This document shows, one piece after another, positions 33,603 to 41,782 of a DNA stretch of 42,530 bases. How positions within the stretch are numbered: the first letter of the stretch is position 1; the number at the start of each line of letters is the position of its first letter. The DNA is from Paracoccaceae bacterium (GTDB lineage: Bacteria > Pseudomonadota > Alphaproteobacteria > Rhodobacterales > Rhodobacteraceae): the NCBI GenBank assembly GCA_002709405.1, contig PAQV01000007.1, positions 104,578-147,107 of the forward strand. The letters run 5' to 3'. A program made the translations under genes and the position numbers. Under the pieces are notes generated by a model. That model made no database searches. It saw nothing but the letters and a program-made list of their open reading frames with translations, and was not told the origin of the DNA.

Positions 33603-34638
33603 GGGCGCAGGTGTCGTCTCGTTCAGCCTGGCGGACAATCCGCCGTCGCGCCTAGATAAGGCGCTTTCGCGCGATGTGCCAGAGAGCGCCGCGCTCTCGC
33701 GGACCCGGCTGGCCCGGCTGATCTCGGACGGGGCGGTGACTGTGGACGGCGTGGTCGTGACCGATCCCCGGGCGAAGGTGGCGGCGGGGGCGGACGTGGT
33801 GATCACGGTCGAAGAGGCCGAAGAGAGCCACATCGGGGCCGAGACCATCGCGCTGGACATTGCCTACGAGGATGACGACCTGATCGTGGTGAACAAGCCG
33901 GCGGGCATGGTCGTGCATCCGGCGCCGGGGACGCCGTCGGGGACGCTGGTGAACGCTCTGCTGGCCCATTGCGGCGACAGGCTGTCGGGCGTGGGCGGGG
34001 TGAAACGGCCGGGGATCGTCCATCGGATCGACAAGGAGACCTCGGGTCTGCTGGTCGTGGCCAAGAGCGACGCGGCCCATCATGGGCTGGCCGAGCAATT
34101 CGCCGCCCATACGGCCGAGAGGGCGTACCAGGCGCTGGTCTACGGGGTGCCGGATGCGGCGGATCCGAGGTTGCGCGGGGTGCGGGGCGTCAGCTTTGAA
34201 CCGGGCAACGTTCTGAAGATCACCACCGGGCTGGACCGGCACCGGACGGACCGGCAGAAACAGGCCGTCCGTTTCGACGGGGGGCGGCATGCGGTGACAC
34301 GGGCGCGGGTGCTGGCGCGGTTCGGGGCGCCGGCCTGCCTGGCACTGGTGGAGTGCCGGCTGGAAACCGGGCGGACCCATCAGATCCGGGTTCACATGGC
34401 CCATGCCGGGCACGGGCTGGTGGGCGATCCGGTCTATGGGGGGGCGCGCAAGCTGCCGTCCAGGGCGCTGACCGAGGCGGCGGCCCAGGCGGTGCGGGCG
34501 TTTCCGCGCCAGGCACTGCATGCGGCGGTGCTGGGGATCGACCATCCCGTGACCGGAGAGAGCCTGCGGTTCGAGGCGCCCTTGCCTGCGGATTTCGCCC
34601 GGCTTCTGGAGGTCTTGCAGGACGGGCCGGCTGCGTAG
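33601..34638 (+). CDS. RluA-family RNA pseudouridine synthase
   Basis: A 345-residue pseudouridine synthase of the RluA/RluD type, which isomerises specific uridines in rRNA. The N-terminal S4 RNA-binding region (SRTRLARLISDGAVTVDGVVV) is at about residues 30-55. The synthase core contains VVNKPAGMVVHPAPG and the catalytic Asp144 in GIVHRIDKETSGLLVVAK. The conserved RCLETGRTHQIRVH-type stretch appears as ECRLETGRTHQIRVHMAH, followed by LVGDPVYGG. The start is the ATG at 33601. It shares the bases CATG with the start of the divergent DUF6476 gene, so the two promoters must lie inside each other's coding sequence. Typical length for the family. A REP-like hairpin sits at its stop. Confidence 0.92.
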   Translation: MGAGVVSFSLADNPPSRLDKALSRDVPESAALSRTRLARLISDGAVTVDGVVVTDPRAKVAAGADVVITVEEAEESHIGAETIALDIAYEDDDLIVVNKPAGMVVHPAPGTPSGTLVNALLAHCGDRLSGVGGVKRPGIVHRIDKETSGLLVVAKSDAAHHGLAEQFAAHTAERAYQALVYGVPDAADPRLRGVRGVSFEPGNVLKITTGLDRHRTDRQKQAVRFDGGRHAVTRARVLARFGAPACLALVECRLETGRTHQIRVHMAHAGHGLVGDPVYGGARKLPSRALTEAAAQAVRAFPRQALHAAVLGIDHPVTGESLRFEAPLPADFARLLEVLQDGPAA

Positions 34639-34663
34639 GATGGGTGCTGAGCACCCATCTTAC
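34635..34663. terminator. REP-like palindrome between convergent genes
   Basis: GTAGGATGGGTGC, three bases, then GCACCCATCTTAC: an almost perfect hairpin that starts inside the stop region of the RluA-type gene and ends two bases before the stop of the DksA-like gene. It can terminate both convergent genes; on the plus strand it is followed by TTTTAC. Related palindromes occur at 39214-39279, so it belongs to a dispersed family. Confidence 0.72.
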
Positions 34664-34665
34664 TT

Positions 34666-34935
34666 TTACTTCAGCTGGCTGTCCTTGGAGCCGCGCCGGT
34701 TGATGCCGCCGCGGGCCTTGTAGGCGCTGTCGCGGTCCTGCTGGCAATCGAGGCAGAGCTTGACGCCGGGGATGGCGGTGCGGCGGGCTTCGGGGATTTC
34801 TTCCTCGCATTCGGCGCAATGGGTCAGGCTGTCGCCGACGGGGCGGCGGGCGGCCTTGAGGCGGGCCAGCTCGTCGGAAATCGAGGCCTCGATCTGTTCG
34901 TTCACCGCGCCGTCGCGCGACCAGCCGCCTGCCAT
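34666..34935 (-). CDS. DksA/TraR-type zinc-finger protein
   Basis: An 89-residue small protein with one C4 zinc ribbon (CAECEEEIPEARRTAIPGVK to CLDCQ, about residues 40-65) and an N-terminal helical stretch with NEQIEASISDELARLKAARR. It is shorter than DksA (about 150 residues) and lacks the long coiled coil, so it is nearer to TraR-like short proteins. Members bind the secondary channel of RNA polymerase; whether this one does is inferred. The start is the ATG at 34935 (MAGGWSRDGAVNEQ); an upstream in-frame ATG at 34995 would cover unrelated promoter sequence. An 18-bp palindrome lies 67 bases upstream. Confidence 0.83.
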   Translation of the reverse strand: MAGGWSRDGAVNEQIEASISDELARLKAARRPVGDSLTHCAECEEEIPEARRTAIPGVKLCLDCQQDRDSAYKARGGINRRGSKDSQLK

Positions 34936-35239
34936 GGAGGGTGTCCTTTCGCGAAAATATCCCGAAAGGATACGCCTGGGCGGGGCGCTTGGCAATGTGG
35001 GTGTCCCACGCGTGGGACATGTGTCGGCCTTAGGAAAATCAATGGGTTACAGAGGCGGATTCATCATTCGTTAGGATTCGCCCCCTGTGCTGCCCCGGGC
35101 TGGGAGCCCCGTGTTGCCGTGTGCTGTCAGTCCTGTGCGGCCATGTGTTGCCAGTCCCGCGCCGCATTGGCCGCCCGCCCCGCGGGAGGCGCGAGGTTGA
35201 ATGGGGGACGGGCCGCGGGTGAGGGCTGTGAGCCCGGGC
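34936..35239. other. Intergenic region upstream of the DksA-like gene
   Basis: 304 bases between the start of the DksA-like gene and the end of the oxidoreductase gene. It holds an 18-bp perfect palindrome (listed separately) and a G+C-rich segment with repeated TGCTGT/GTGTTGCC-like words near 35080-35160. No gene is supported. Confidence 0.45.
35002..35019. promoter_or_regulatory. 18-bp perfect palindrome, candidate operator
   Basis: TGTCCCACG followed by its exact complement, 67 bases upstream of the DksA-like gene start. It resembles a ParB site but is two bases longer in the centre (CACGCGTG instead of CACGTG), so a chromosomal parS is unlikely. It may bind a dimeric regulator. No known factor is assigned. 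Confidence 0.55.
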
Positions 35240-36214
35240 TCAGAGGTTTTGGGGGCTGGCGTAGATCCGGTCGAGCGCCTCTTGCGTGCCGCGGGTGAAT
35301 TCCAGCGGGCAGGGGTAGGGCGCGCCGTCGCGGATCGTGTGGCCGAAGGCCTCGACCTGGTGGATGTAGTGGTTCACCCCGGGAAAGCGGCGGGTTTCGA
35401 CCTGTAGCGTCGGGGTATGCAATTCGACCCGGGCCTCGCCGAAGACATTGGCGTTGAAGGGCGCGGACAGGCGGATCGTGCCCTCGGTCCCGTGAAAGGA
35501 CATCTCCTGGTAGGGCGACATGCGCATCGACACGTAGGACGCATAGGTAAAGCCCGGGAACACCGCGTCGATGGCGGCAAAGCCGTCGATGCCGTTGTCC
35601 CAGCGGATGCGGGCCGAGATCTGATCCGGGTCCTGCCCGGTGGCAAAGCGGACCGAGCCCAGCACGTAGACCCCGATGTCGCGCAGGGCTCCGCCTCCGG
35701 TGTCGGGCTTGTTGCGGATGTTGGCCGCATCGGCGCTGTTGTCGAAGGAAAACGCGCCGCGCACGTGAAGCAGCTCTCCGATCCGGCCTTCGGCAATCCA
35801 GTCGCGCACCAGCTGCCATTGGGGGTGATGGACAATCATGAAGGCCTCGGCCGCGAGCAGGCCGGTGCTGTCGCGCGCGGCGATGATGCGGTCGATGTCC
35901 GCCGCCTGCAGGGCGATGGGCTTTTCGGTCAGCACCGGTTTGCCGGCGGCCAGCGCCTTGAGCGTCCAGTCCACGTGCAGGTGGTTGGGCAGGGGGATGT
36001 AGACGGCGTCGATCTCGGGGTCGGCCAGCAGGGCGTCGTAATCGGCATGGACCCGCAGGCGGGGGGCGAAGGCCTGGAACGGCGCGGCCTTGTCGGGTGA
36101 ACTGGTGGCCAGGGCGGCCAGGTCCGCGCCCTTCGCGGCATTGATGGCCGGGCCCATGTGTTCCCGGGCGAACTTGGCGGCGCCGAGGATGCCCCATCTG
36201 ACCGGATTGCTCAT
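35240..36214 (-). CDS. Gfo/Idh/MocA-family oxidoreductase
   Basis: A 324-residue NAD(P)-dependent sugar-type dehydrogenase. The N-terminal Rossmann motif is VRWGILGAAKFAREHMGPAI. It continues with DAVYIPLPNHLHVDWTLKALAAGKPVLTEKPIAL, which contains the conserved EKP at about residues 95-97. The C-terminal substrate domain includes GGGALRDIGVYVLGSVRFATG. The enzymes oxidise or epimerise sugars or inositol; the substrate is unknown. The start is the ATG at 36214, with AGGAGAC ten bases upstream, while the frame is open much further. It lies 158 bases downstream of the capsule-like gene on the same strand. Confidence 0.88.
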   Translation of the reverse strand: MSNPVRWGILGAAKFAREHMGPAINAAKGADLAALATSSPDKAAPFQAFAPRLRVHADYDALLADPEIDAVYIPLPNHLHVDWTLKALAAGKPVLTEKPIALQAADIDRIIAARDSTGLLAAEAFMIVHHPQWQLVRDWIAEGRIGELLHVRGAFSFDNSADAANIRNKPDTGGGALRDIGVYVLGSVRFATGQDPDQISARIRWDNGIDGFAAIDAVFPGFTYASYVSMRMSPYQEMSFHGTEGTIRLSAPFNANVFGEARVELHTPTLQVETRRFPGVNHYIHQVEAFGHTIRDGAPYPCPLEFTRGTQEALDRIYASPQNL

Positions 36215-36372
36215 ATCGTGTCTCCTGTTGTTCGGGGCCGATGTGTTGTGGCGCAAGGTAGCGTCTTTGGGCGCTAACACCAGCCCCTTGCGCGGTCTGC
36301 GGCCGCCCGCCCGGCCACGGCAGGACTCCCGCCCACCCACCCGTCCTGCCGTGGCCGGGCGGGCTGGGGCGG

Positions 36373-37311
36373 TTACAGGCCTGCCTGGGTGCGTTGCAGG
36401 AAGCGGTCGGCCAGGTCCGGGTCGGTCGTGGCCAGGCAGTTTTGGGCGAAGTACCAGTGGATGTACTTGTCGTAGGCGCGCTTGCGGGGCGGGTCGGTGA
36501 TGGCCCGGGCCAGGTCGTCGGGGGAGCGGGCGGTGCGGGCGATGTGGTGGAAATCGGCCTGACCACACAGCACGACCGGTTTGCGATGCAGGTAGGCCTC
36601 GACCCCGACGGCGGAATTGATGGTGACGACGCGGGCGCAGCTGGCCAGCAGGTCGTGGATGTTGCCCTGCGACACGGTCAGGCGCGGATGGCGGGCGGCG
36701 AGGTCGGCCAGCCAGGTGGTGGTCGTGGGGTCATCGTCGCGGGGGTGGGGCTTGATGACCACGGGGCCGGGGGCATGGGCGAGCACGGTGTCGACCATCT
36801 GGTCGCGGGTCAGGTGGCAGGTTTCGTCGACGTCGCGGTGGGCTTCGCTTTGCAGGAAGACGGTGGTGGCCTGGTCGGGCACGGGGCTGTGCCCCTCGGG
36901 CTGGGGATAGCGCGAGCTGCGCGCGTCGACCAGCCGTTTGCGCAGGCGGCGGAAGAAGGGGCGGGCCTGGGCGGCGTCGGTCTGGTCCGGGTCGAAGGTT
37001 TGATCGGCGATCGAGGAGAAGGCGCGGATGCCTTGGGGGTCGACGTTCCAGAACGGGTAGATATAGGCGATGCCGGCGTTCCAGACCCGGGGGTGGCTCA
37101 GGCGGCCATGGTTGACCAGGTGGATGGCCTGGTCACTGTCGGCCTGGTCGAGGACGCGGGCCTTGCCCCGGGTTGCGGCCAGGGGGCGGATGTCGACGGG
37201 ATGGCCCCGGGCCTGCAGCCCGTCGCGCAGGCGGGCGTAAAACGGCATCAGCCCCTCGCCAGAGGGGCCGAGCCAGTCTTGGGGCACGTGAAAGACAATG
37301 GGGCGCGTCAT
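36373..37311 (-). CDS. Capsule-synthesis-type protein (Kdo transferase-like)
   Basis: A 312-residue protein related to the capsule polysaccharide biosynthesis family (KpsC/KpsS-like). The Rossmann-type half begins MTRPIVFHVPQDWLGPSGEG. The conserved C-terminal part contains VVIKPHPRDDDP, LTVSQGNIHDLLASCARVVTINSAVGVEAYLHRKPVVLCG and DKYIHWYFAQNCL. Members attach Kdo or related sugars in capsule or glycolipid synthesis; the exact reaction is not known here. The start is the ATG at 37311; upstream codons to 37347 are open but are not conserved-looking. It lies 40 bases from the end of rpoH, same strand, so readthrough is possible. Confidence 0.78.
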   Translation of the reverse strand: MTRPIVFHVPQDWLGPSGEGLMPFYARLRDGLQARGHPVDIRPLAATRGKARVLDQADSDQAIHLVNHGRLSHPRVWNAGIAYIYPFWNVDPQGIRAFSSIADQTFDPDQTDAAQARPFFRRLRKRLVDARSSRYPQPEGHSPVPDQATTVFLQSEAHRDVDETCHLTRDQMVDTVLAHAPGPVVIKPHPRDDDPTTTTWLADLAARHPRLTVSQGNIHDLLASCARVVTINSAVGVEAYLHRKPVVLCGQADFHHIARTARSPDDLARAITDPPRKRAYDKYIHWYFAQNCLATTDPDLADRFLQRTQAGL

Positions 37312-37351
37312 TTGGCCAAGGGTAGCCCGGCCGGGCGCGCGCCCCAAGGGG

Positions 37352-38248
37352 TCAGGCAGTAGCCATCATGCCCTTTTCCTTGGCCAGGTCGCGCATCTTC
37401 TTCTGCAGTTTCTCGAAGGCGCGGACCTCGATCTGGCGGATCCGTTCGCGGCTGACGCCGTACTTGCCCGACAGGTCTTCGAGCGTGACGGGTTGGTCCG
37501 ACAGGCGGCGTTCGGTCAAGATGTCCTTTTCGCGATCGTTCAGGACCGACAGGGCCTCGGCCAGCAGTTCGCGGCGGGCTTCCAGTTCATTGCGGGCCTC
37601 GTAATCGCTGGCCTGGTCGGCGTCCTCGTCTTCCAGCCAGTCCTGCCATTGCATGGTGCCTTCGCCTTCGGCGCCGACGGTGGCGTTCAGCGAGGCGTCC
37701 GAGCCGGCCATGCGGCGGTTCATCGAAATCACGTCGTCTTCGGTCACGCCCAGGTCGGTGGCGATCTGCTTGACGTTCTCGGGCCGCAGGTCGCCCTCTT
37801 CGAGGGCGCCGAGCTTGGCCTTGGCCTTGCGCAGGTTGAAGAACAGTTTCTTCTGGGCCGAGGTGGTGCCGAGTTTGACCAGCGACCACGAGCGCAGGAT
37901 GTATTCCTGGATCGAGGCGCGGATCCACCACATGGCATAGGTGGCCAGGCGGAAGCCCTTTTCGGGGTCGAAGCGCTTGACGGCCTGCATGAGGCCGACG
38001 TTGGCTTCCGAGATGACCTCGGCCTGGGGGAGGCCGTAGCCGCGGTAGCCCATGGCGATCTTGGCGGCGAGCCGCAGGTGCGAGGTGACAAGGCGGTGGG
38101 CGGACTGGGTGTCCTGTTCCTCGACCCAGCGCTTGGCGAGCATGTATTCTTCTTCAGGTTCCAGCAGGGGGAATTTGCGGATTTCCTGGAGGTAACGGTT
38201 CAGCCCGCCTTCGGGTGAGGGGACTGGCAAGTTCGCATAATTAGCCAA
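37352..38248 (-). CDS. rpoH: RNA polymerase sigma factor RpoH (sigma-32)
   Basis: The alphaproteobacterial heat-shock sigma factor. Region 2 contains HLRLAAKIAMGYRGYGLPQAEVISEANVGLMQAVKRFDPEKGFRLATYAMWWIRASIQEYIL, which includes the -10-recognition helix. The RpoH box-like segment (QKKLFFNLRKAKAKLGALE) follows, and region 4.2 is LEDLSGKYGVSRERIRQIEVRAFEKL near the C-terminus. The likely start is a TTG at 38248, giving M-ANYANLPVPSPEGG, the usual roseobacter N-terminus, with GGGAGC about eight bases upstream. A second in-frame TTG at 38263 would add five residues. It directs RNA polymerase to chaperone and protease promoters. A sigma-32-like promoter lies upstream. Confidence 0.93.
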   Translation of the reverse strand: MANYANLPVPSPEGGLNRYLQEIRKFPLLEPEEEYMLAKRWVEEQDTQSAHRLVTSHLRLAAKIAMGYRGYGLPQAEVISEANVGLMQAVKRFDPEKGFRLATYAMWWIRASIQEYILRSWSLVKLGTTSAQKKLFFNLRKAKAKLGALEEGDLRPENVKQIATDLGVTEDDVISMNRRMAGSDASLNATVGAEGEGTMQWQDWLEDEDADQASDYEARNELEARRELLAEALSVLNDREKDILTERRLSDQPVTLEDLSGKYGVSRERIRQIEVRAFEKLQKKMRDLAKEKGMMATA

Positions 38249-38284
38249 GGCTCGGGCTCCCAATGTTTATACTATTAACATACC

Positions 38285-38312
38285 ATATGGAGCGGGGAGG
38301 CTCCGGTACAAG
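38285..38312 (-). promoter_or_regulatory. Sigma-32-like promoter upstream of rpoH
   Basis: On the rpoH strand a -35 box CTTGTA (38312-38307) and a -10 box CTCCATAT (38292-38285) are 14 bases apart. They match the sigma-32 consensus CTTGAA and CCCCATAT at five of six and seven of eight positions. Transcription would start near 38278. This suggests autoregulation of rpoH, as in Caulobacter; no experiment supports it here. Confidence 0.55.
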
Positions 38313-38531
38313 GGGTAGGGCTGCAAATATGGGGCAAAAGTTAATGAAGTGTTAGCGCCTGTAATCCGCGCTCACGCGCACGTCATGTTCGTGAGGGGCA
38401 TGTGAGGGGGGATGGGGTTTTGTATGCGTATTCGCATGGGTGGTGGACATATTTTGCGAATTCCTTGGGTGATTGGCATGGGTTATCCCGGGTTTAGTTC
38501 ATTCATGCTCAAGCTGCCCGGAGGTTACCCA
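38313..38531. other. Intergenic region between rpoH and the DUF4386 gene
   Basis: Non-coding divergent region. A strong ribosome-binding site GGAGG at 38520-38524 serves the ATG at 38532. The upstream part is A+T-rich and should hold the promoter of that gene and possibly housekeeping promoters of rpoH. Nothing else was recognised. Confidence 0.4.
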
Positions 38532-39301
38532 ATGCTTGCCAGACCCGATGTGTTCCGTTTTCTGCCGTCCGGCCTTTCCGTTCCGGGCCTGGCGGGTCCC
38601 TTGCTGCTGGTGATCATCATCTGCGGGATCGGGGGGGAATTTGCCCTGCGGGGGCCGTTGACCGGGGCGGCGGACCCGGTCGCAGCGATTGCCGGGGCGC
38701 CGGGCCGATTCCGGCTGGCCCTGCTGGCCGACCTGGTCATGCTGCTGGCGGATGTGACGCTGGGGCTGGTCCTGTTCACCTGGCTCAGCCGGGTATCGCC
38801 AAGCGTTGCCCGGGCAGCGCTGGTGTTCCGGCTGATGCAGGGGGCCCTGATCGGGATGGGCGTGATCGCGATGAGCCAGGTGCCCGCCCCCTGGCGGAGG
38901 CGGGTGAAAGCGACTTGGTCGTCCTGCTGCTGGGGCTTCACGCCACGGGCTACGACGTGGCGCTGGTGTTCTTCGCCGTGGCCACCGCCCTGGTGGCCGG
39001 CTTGTTGCGCCAGGGCAGGCTGGCGCCGCGATGGCTGAGCCTCGCCCTGGCCGCTGCGGCCCTGGTCTACCTGGCCGGGGGGCTGGTCCGGCTGGTGGCG
39101 CCGGGGCTGAGCGCTGCCCTCGCGCCGGCCTACCTTGTGCCGCTCCTGGCCGAAAGCACCTTTGCCCTGTGGCTGACACTGTCCTGGGTCACGGCCCAAG
39201 GCTGCGGTGGGACGATGGGTCGAAACGACCCATCCTACGCAAACGGGACCCGTAGGATGGGTTGTTTCAACCCATCTTCACCGGCAGATCCAGGCGCATG
39301 A
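38532..39301 (+). pseudogene. DUF4386 family membrane protein, frameshifted
   Basis: The first frame gives MLARPDVFRFLPSGLSVPG and a membrane segment (LLLVIIICGIGGEFAL), continuing to MGVIAMSQVPAPW near 38900. From there the family sequence continues in another frame, as LAEAGESDLVVLLLGLHATGYDVALVFFAVA to the C-terminus. One missing C in the run near 38889-38895 explains the switch. A DUF4386 protein is a multi-pass membrane protein of unknown function, about 230 residues long. The second frame ends in NDPSYANGTRRMGCFNPSS, encoded by REP-like palindromes, so the original C-terminus is also lost or extended. A sequencing error in a C run is possible. Confidence 0.75.
39214..39279. repeat. Pair of REP-like palindromes
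   Basis: Two inverted repeats lie head to head: GATGGGTCG-AAA-CGACCCATC at 39214-39234, followed by CTAC, and GTAG at 39252 with GATGGGTTG-TTT-CAACCCATC at 39256-39276. They share the GTAGGATGGGT core with the palindrome at 34635-34663. The right one encodes the last codons of the acetyltransferase gene. They may act as a bidirectional terminator between the convergent genes. Confidence 0.75.
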
Positions 39302-39776
39302 TGTGTTGCGGGCCGAACCCACCATCCAGGTACAGATCGCCGGTATCCTCGAACCCGCCCTTTTCGTAGACCCGGTAGGCCCCCGGATTGCGGCAATTGA
39401 CCGTCAGGTAACAGGCCTGCGCCCCCGGATATTGCGCCGCCAGGTAGCCCCGCAACTGCCGGCACCCGTTCGACGCCACGCCCCGCCCCTGCTGCGCATG
39501 ATCCACCGAGAACATCCGCAGCCCGACCGAGCCCTCCTCGGCGAAATCGTGGCGCAGGGCATAATCCCGGTCGATGGCAAAGAACCCCGCAGGGACCCCA
39601 TCTGCCAGGATGACATGACCGTCGCGCCTCTCGCCCGCCTCCATGGCCTCGCGGGGATGCGTCGAGAACACCGCCTGATCGGCCGGCAGGGCAAAGTGAT
39701 CCACCCGGCCGATCTGGTCGCGGGGCAGCGGCGCGATGGTGATCACCGGCCGCGCCAGCCCTGCGGCCTCGGTCAT
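39267..39776 (-). CDS. GNAT-family N-acetyltransferase
   Basis: A 169-residue acetyltransferase. The acetyl-CoA-binding region shows GLRMFSVDHAQQGRGVASNGCRQL (motif A, with Q-x-x-G-R-G) at about residues 85-108. The C-terminal motif B region is YLTVNCRNPGAYRVYEKGGFEDTG at about 125-148. Substrate unknown; the RimI-like lower half suggests a small amine or protein N-terminus but this is not certain. The ATG at 39776 overlaps the stop of pepF (ATGA), so translation is coupled to pepF. The end of the gene lies inside a REP-like palindrome, and the last residues LPVKMG come from it. Confidence 0.85.
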   Translation of the reverse strand: MTEAAGLARPVITIAPLPRDQIGRVDHFALPADQAVFSTHPREAMEAGERRDGHVILADGVPAGFFAIDRDYALRHDFAEEGSVGLRMFSVDHAQQGRGVASNGCRQLRGYLAAQYPGAQACYLTVNCRNPGAYRVYEKGGFEDTGDLYLDGGFGPQHIMRLDLPVKMG

Positions 39777-41593
39777 GCTTCCATCGCCTCCAGCTCGTCG
39801 ATGAAGCCCGCGATCATGGCGAGCCCCTTGTTCCAGAACGCCGGATCCGACGCATCCAGCCCGAACGGCGCCAGCAGCTCCTTGTGGTGCTTGGATCCGC
39901 CGGCCTTCAACATGTCGAAATACTTGTCCTGGAAGCCCGGCTCGCCCTCGGCGTAGACCGAGTAGAGCGCGTTCACCAGGCCGTCCCCGAAGGCATAGGC
40001 ATAGACGTAGAAGGGCGAATGCACGAAGTGCGGGATGTAGGACCAGAAGACCTCGTAGCCGTCCATGAAATCGAACGCGGGCCCAAGGCTTTCCCCCTGC
40101 ACCGACATCCACAACTCGTTGATCTGGTCCGGCGTCAACTCGCCGCCGCGCCGCGCCTCGTGCAGCTTGCATTCGAAATCGTAGAACGCGATCTGACGGA
40201 CCACGGTGTTGATCATGTCCTCGACCTTGCCGGCCAGCAGCACCTTGCGCTGCTGCGGGGTTTCCGCCTGGTCCAGCAGCTTGCGGAAGGTCAGCATCTC
40301 GCCGAAGACGCTTGCCGTTTCGGCCAGCGTCAGGGGGGTCGAGGACAGCATCTCGCCCTGGCCGGCGGCCAGCACCTGGTGGACGCCATGGCCAAGTTCA
40401 TGCGCCAGCGTCATCACGTCGCGCGGTTTGCCCAGGTAATTCAGCAGGATATAAGGATGCACCTCGGTCACGGTGGGATGGGCAAAGGCGCCGGGCGCCT
40501 TGCCCTCGGTCACGCCCGCATCGATCCAGCCCTTGGAAAAGAAGGGCGCGGCGATCTCGGTCATGCGCGGATCAAAGGCGCCATAGGCATCCATGACGGT
40601 CTTTTCCGCCTCGTCCCAGCCGATCTTGCGGTCGTCTTCCATGGGCAGGGGCGCGTTGCGATCCCAGACCTGCATCCGGTCCAGGCCCAGCCACTGGCGC
40701 TTGAGCTCGTAATAGCGGTGGCTGAGCCGGGGGTAGGCGTTCACCACGGCGGTGCGCAGGGCTTCGACCACCTCGGGTTCCACGTGGTTCGACAGGTGAC
40801 GGCCATGCTGGGCGCTGGGCATCTTGCGCCAGCGGTCGATGATCTCCTTTTCCTTGGCCTGGGTGTTGTGGACGCGGGCAAAGGTCTTGACGTTGTCGCC
40901 CAGGACGCTGGCCACTTCGCGGGCGGCCTCTTCGCGCAAGGCGCGGTCCTGTTCGGTCATCAGGGTGAGCGTGCCTTCGATATTGCGGGTCTCGCCCGCC
41001 ACGTCGAAGATCAGCCCGGCGATGGTTTCGTCGAACAGCCGCTCCCACGCGTCGCCGACGACGCCCAGGTCATGCAGGAAGTTCTCAAGCTCGTCCGACA
41101 GCTGGTGCGGCTTCATCGCCCGGATGCGGTCGAACACGGGCTTGTAGCGGGCCAGGTCGGCATCTTCGGCGAACAGGGTGTCAAGATGGTCGTCGGGCAG
41201 CCGGTTCAGCTCCAGCGTGAAAAAGACCATCGGTGTCGAGAAATTGGTGATCTTTTCCTGCATGTCCGACAGGAACTTTGCCCGGCCGGCATCGGTGGTC
41301 TTCTGGTAATAGCGCAGGCCGGCATAGGACATGATGCGGCCCATCTTGGTCGACAGGGCCTCGTTGCGCTGCACGCAGACCAGGAAACCCGCCGCGTCCA
41401 GATCCGCGAGCTTGCCCTCGTAATCGGCCGCAAAAGAGGCGCAGCCCGTTTCGACAAAATCCAGGTCGGCCAGAAGCTCTGACGCCTCGGGCGAGGCATA
41501 AAGGTCGGTCAGATCCCAGACGGGCAACGCCCCAAGGCCCCCAGACCCGGTCTCGGTTGCAGCATCACGAACGGGGAAGGGCAGGTGGAACAT
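39773..41593 (-). CDS. pepF: Oligoendopeptidase F family M3 metallopeptidase
   Basis: A 606-residue zinc metallopeptidase that cuts short peptides in the cytoplasm. The zinc-binding HELGH is at residues 398-402 in MTLAHELGHGVHQ, and the downstream Glu lies in TLAETASVFGEML at about 423-427. The M3 C-terminal motifs DGYEVFWSYIPHFVHSPFYVYAYAFG complete the family pattern. The start is the ATG at 41593 (MFHLPFPVRD); the frame is open further upstream but the extension is not conserved-looking. No signal peptide is seen. It is the first gene of a two-gene operon with the acetyltransferase. Confidence 0.93.
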   Translation of the reverse strand: MFHLPFPVRDAATETGSGGLGALPVWDLTDLYASPEASELLADLDFVETGCASFAADYEGKLADLDAAGFLVCVQRNEALSTKMGRIMSYAGLRYYQKTTDAGRAKFLSDMQEKITNFSTPMVFFTLELNRLPDDHLDTLFAEDADLARYKPVFDRIRAMKPHQLSDELENFLHDLGVVGDAWERLFDETIAGLIFDVAGETRNIEGTLTLMTEQDRALREEAAREVASVLGDNVKTFARVHNTQAKEKEIIDRWRKMPSAQHGRHLSNHVEPEVVEALRTAVVNAYPRLSHRYYELKRQWLGLDRMQVWDRNAPLPMEDDRKIGWDEAEKTVMDAYGAFDPRMTEIAAPFFSKGWIDAGVTEGKAPGAFAHPTVTEVHPYILLNYLGKPRDVMTLAHELGHGVHQVLAAGQGEMLSSTPLTLAETASVFGEMLTFRKLLDQAETPQQRKVLLAGKVEDMINTVVRQIAFYDFECKLHEARRGGELTPDQINELWMSVQGESLGPAFDFMDGYEVFWSYIPHFVHSPFYVYAYAFGDGLVNALYSVYAEGEPGFQDKYFDMLKAGGSKHHKELLAPFGLDASDPAFWNKGLAMIAGFIDELEAMEA

Positions 41594-41782
41594 GGGGCGT
41601 CCTCTTGTTTCGGGTTCGGGCGCAAACCTATGTGGCCGACGCGCCGCAGACAACCAGGCGTATGTGTTCCGCGCCCCTTTACTGCCGTGGCGCGGGCGGG
41701 TGTGTCGGACTTGGGTATTTATGAAGAGAAAGAAGCAAAAGCGCGCCCCGCTGCTTCTTTCTCTTTCCAAATACCCGGGCTT

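Noticed and set aside
35240-36568. Longer oxidoreductase with 118 additional N-terminal residues
   Set aside because: The extension is Pro/Arg-rich and antisense-like, whereas the ATG at 36214 has a good ribosome-binding site and starts the Rossmann domain.
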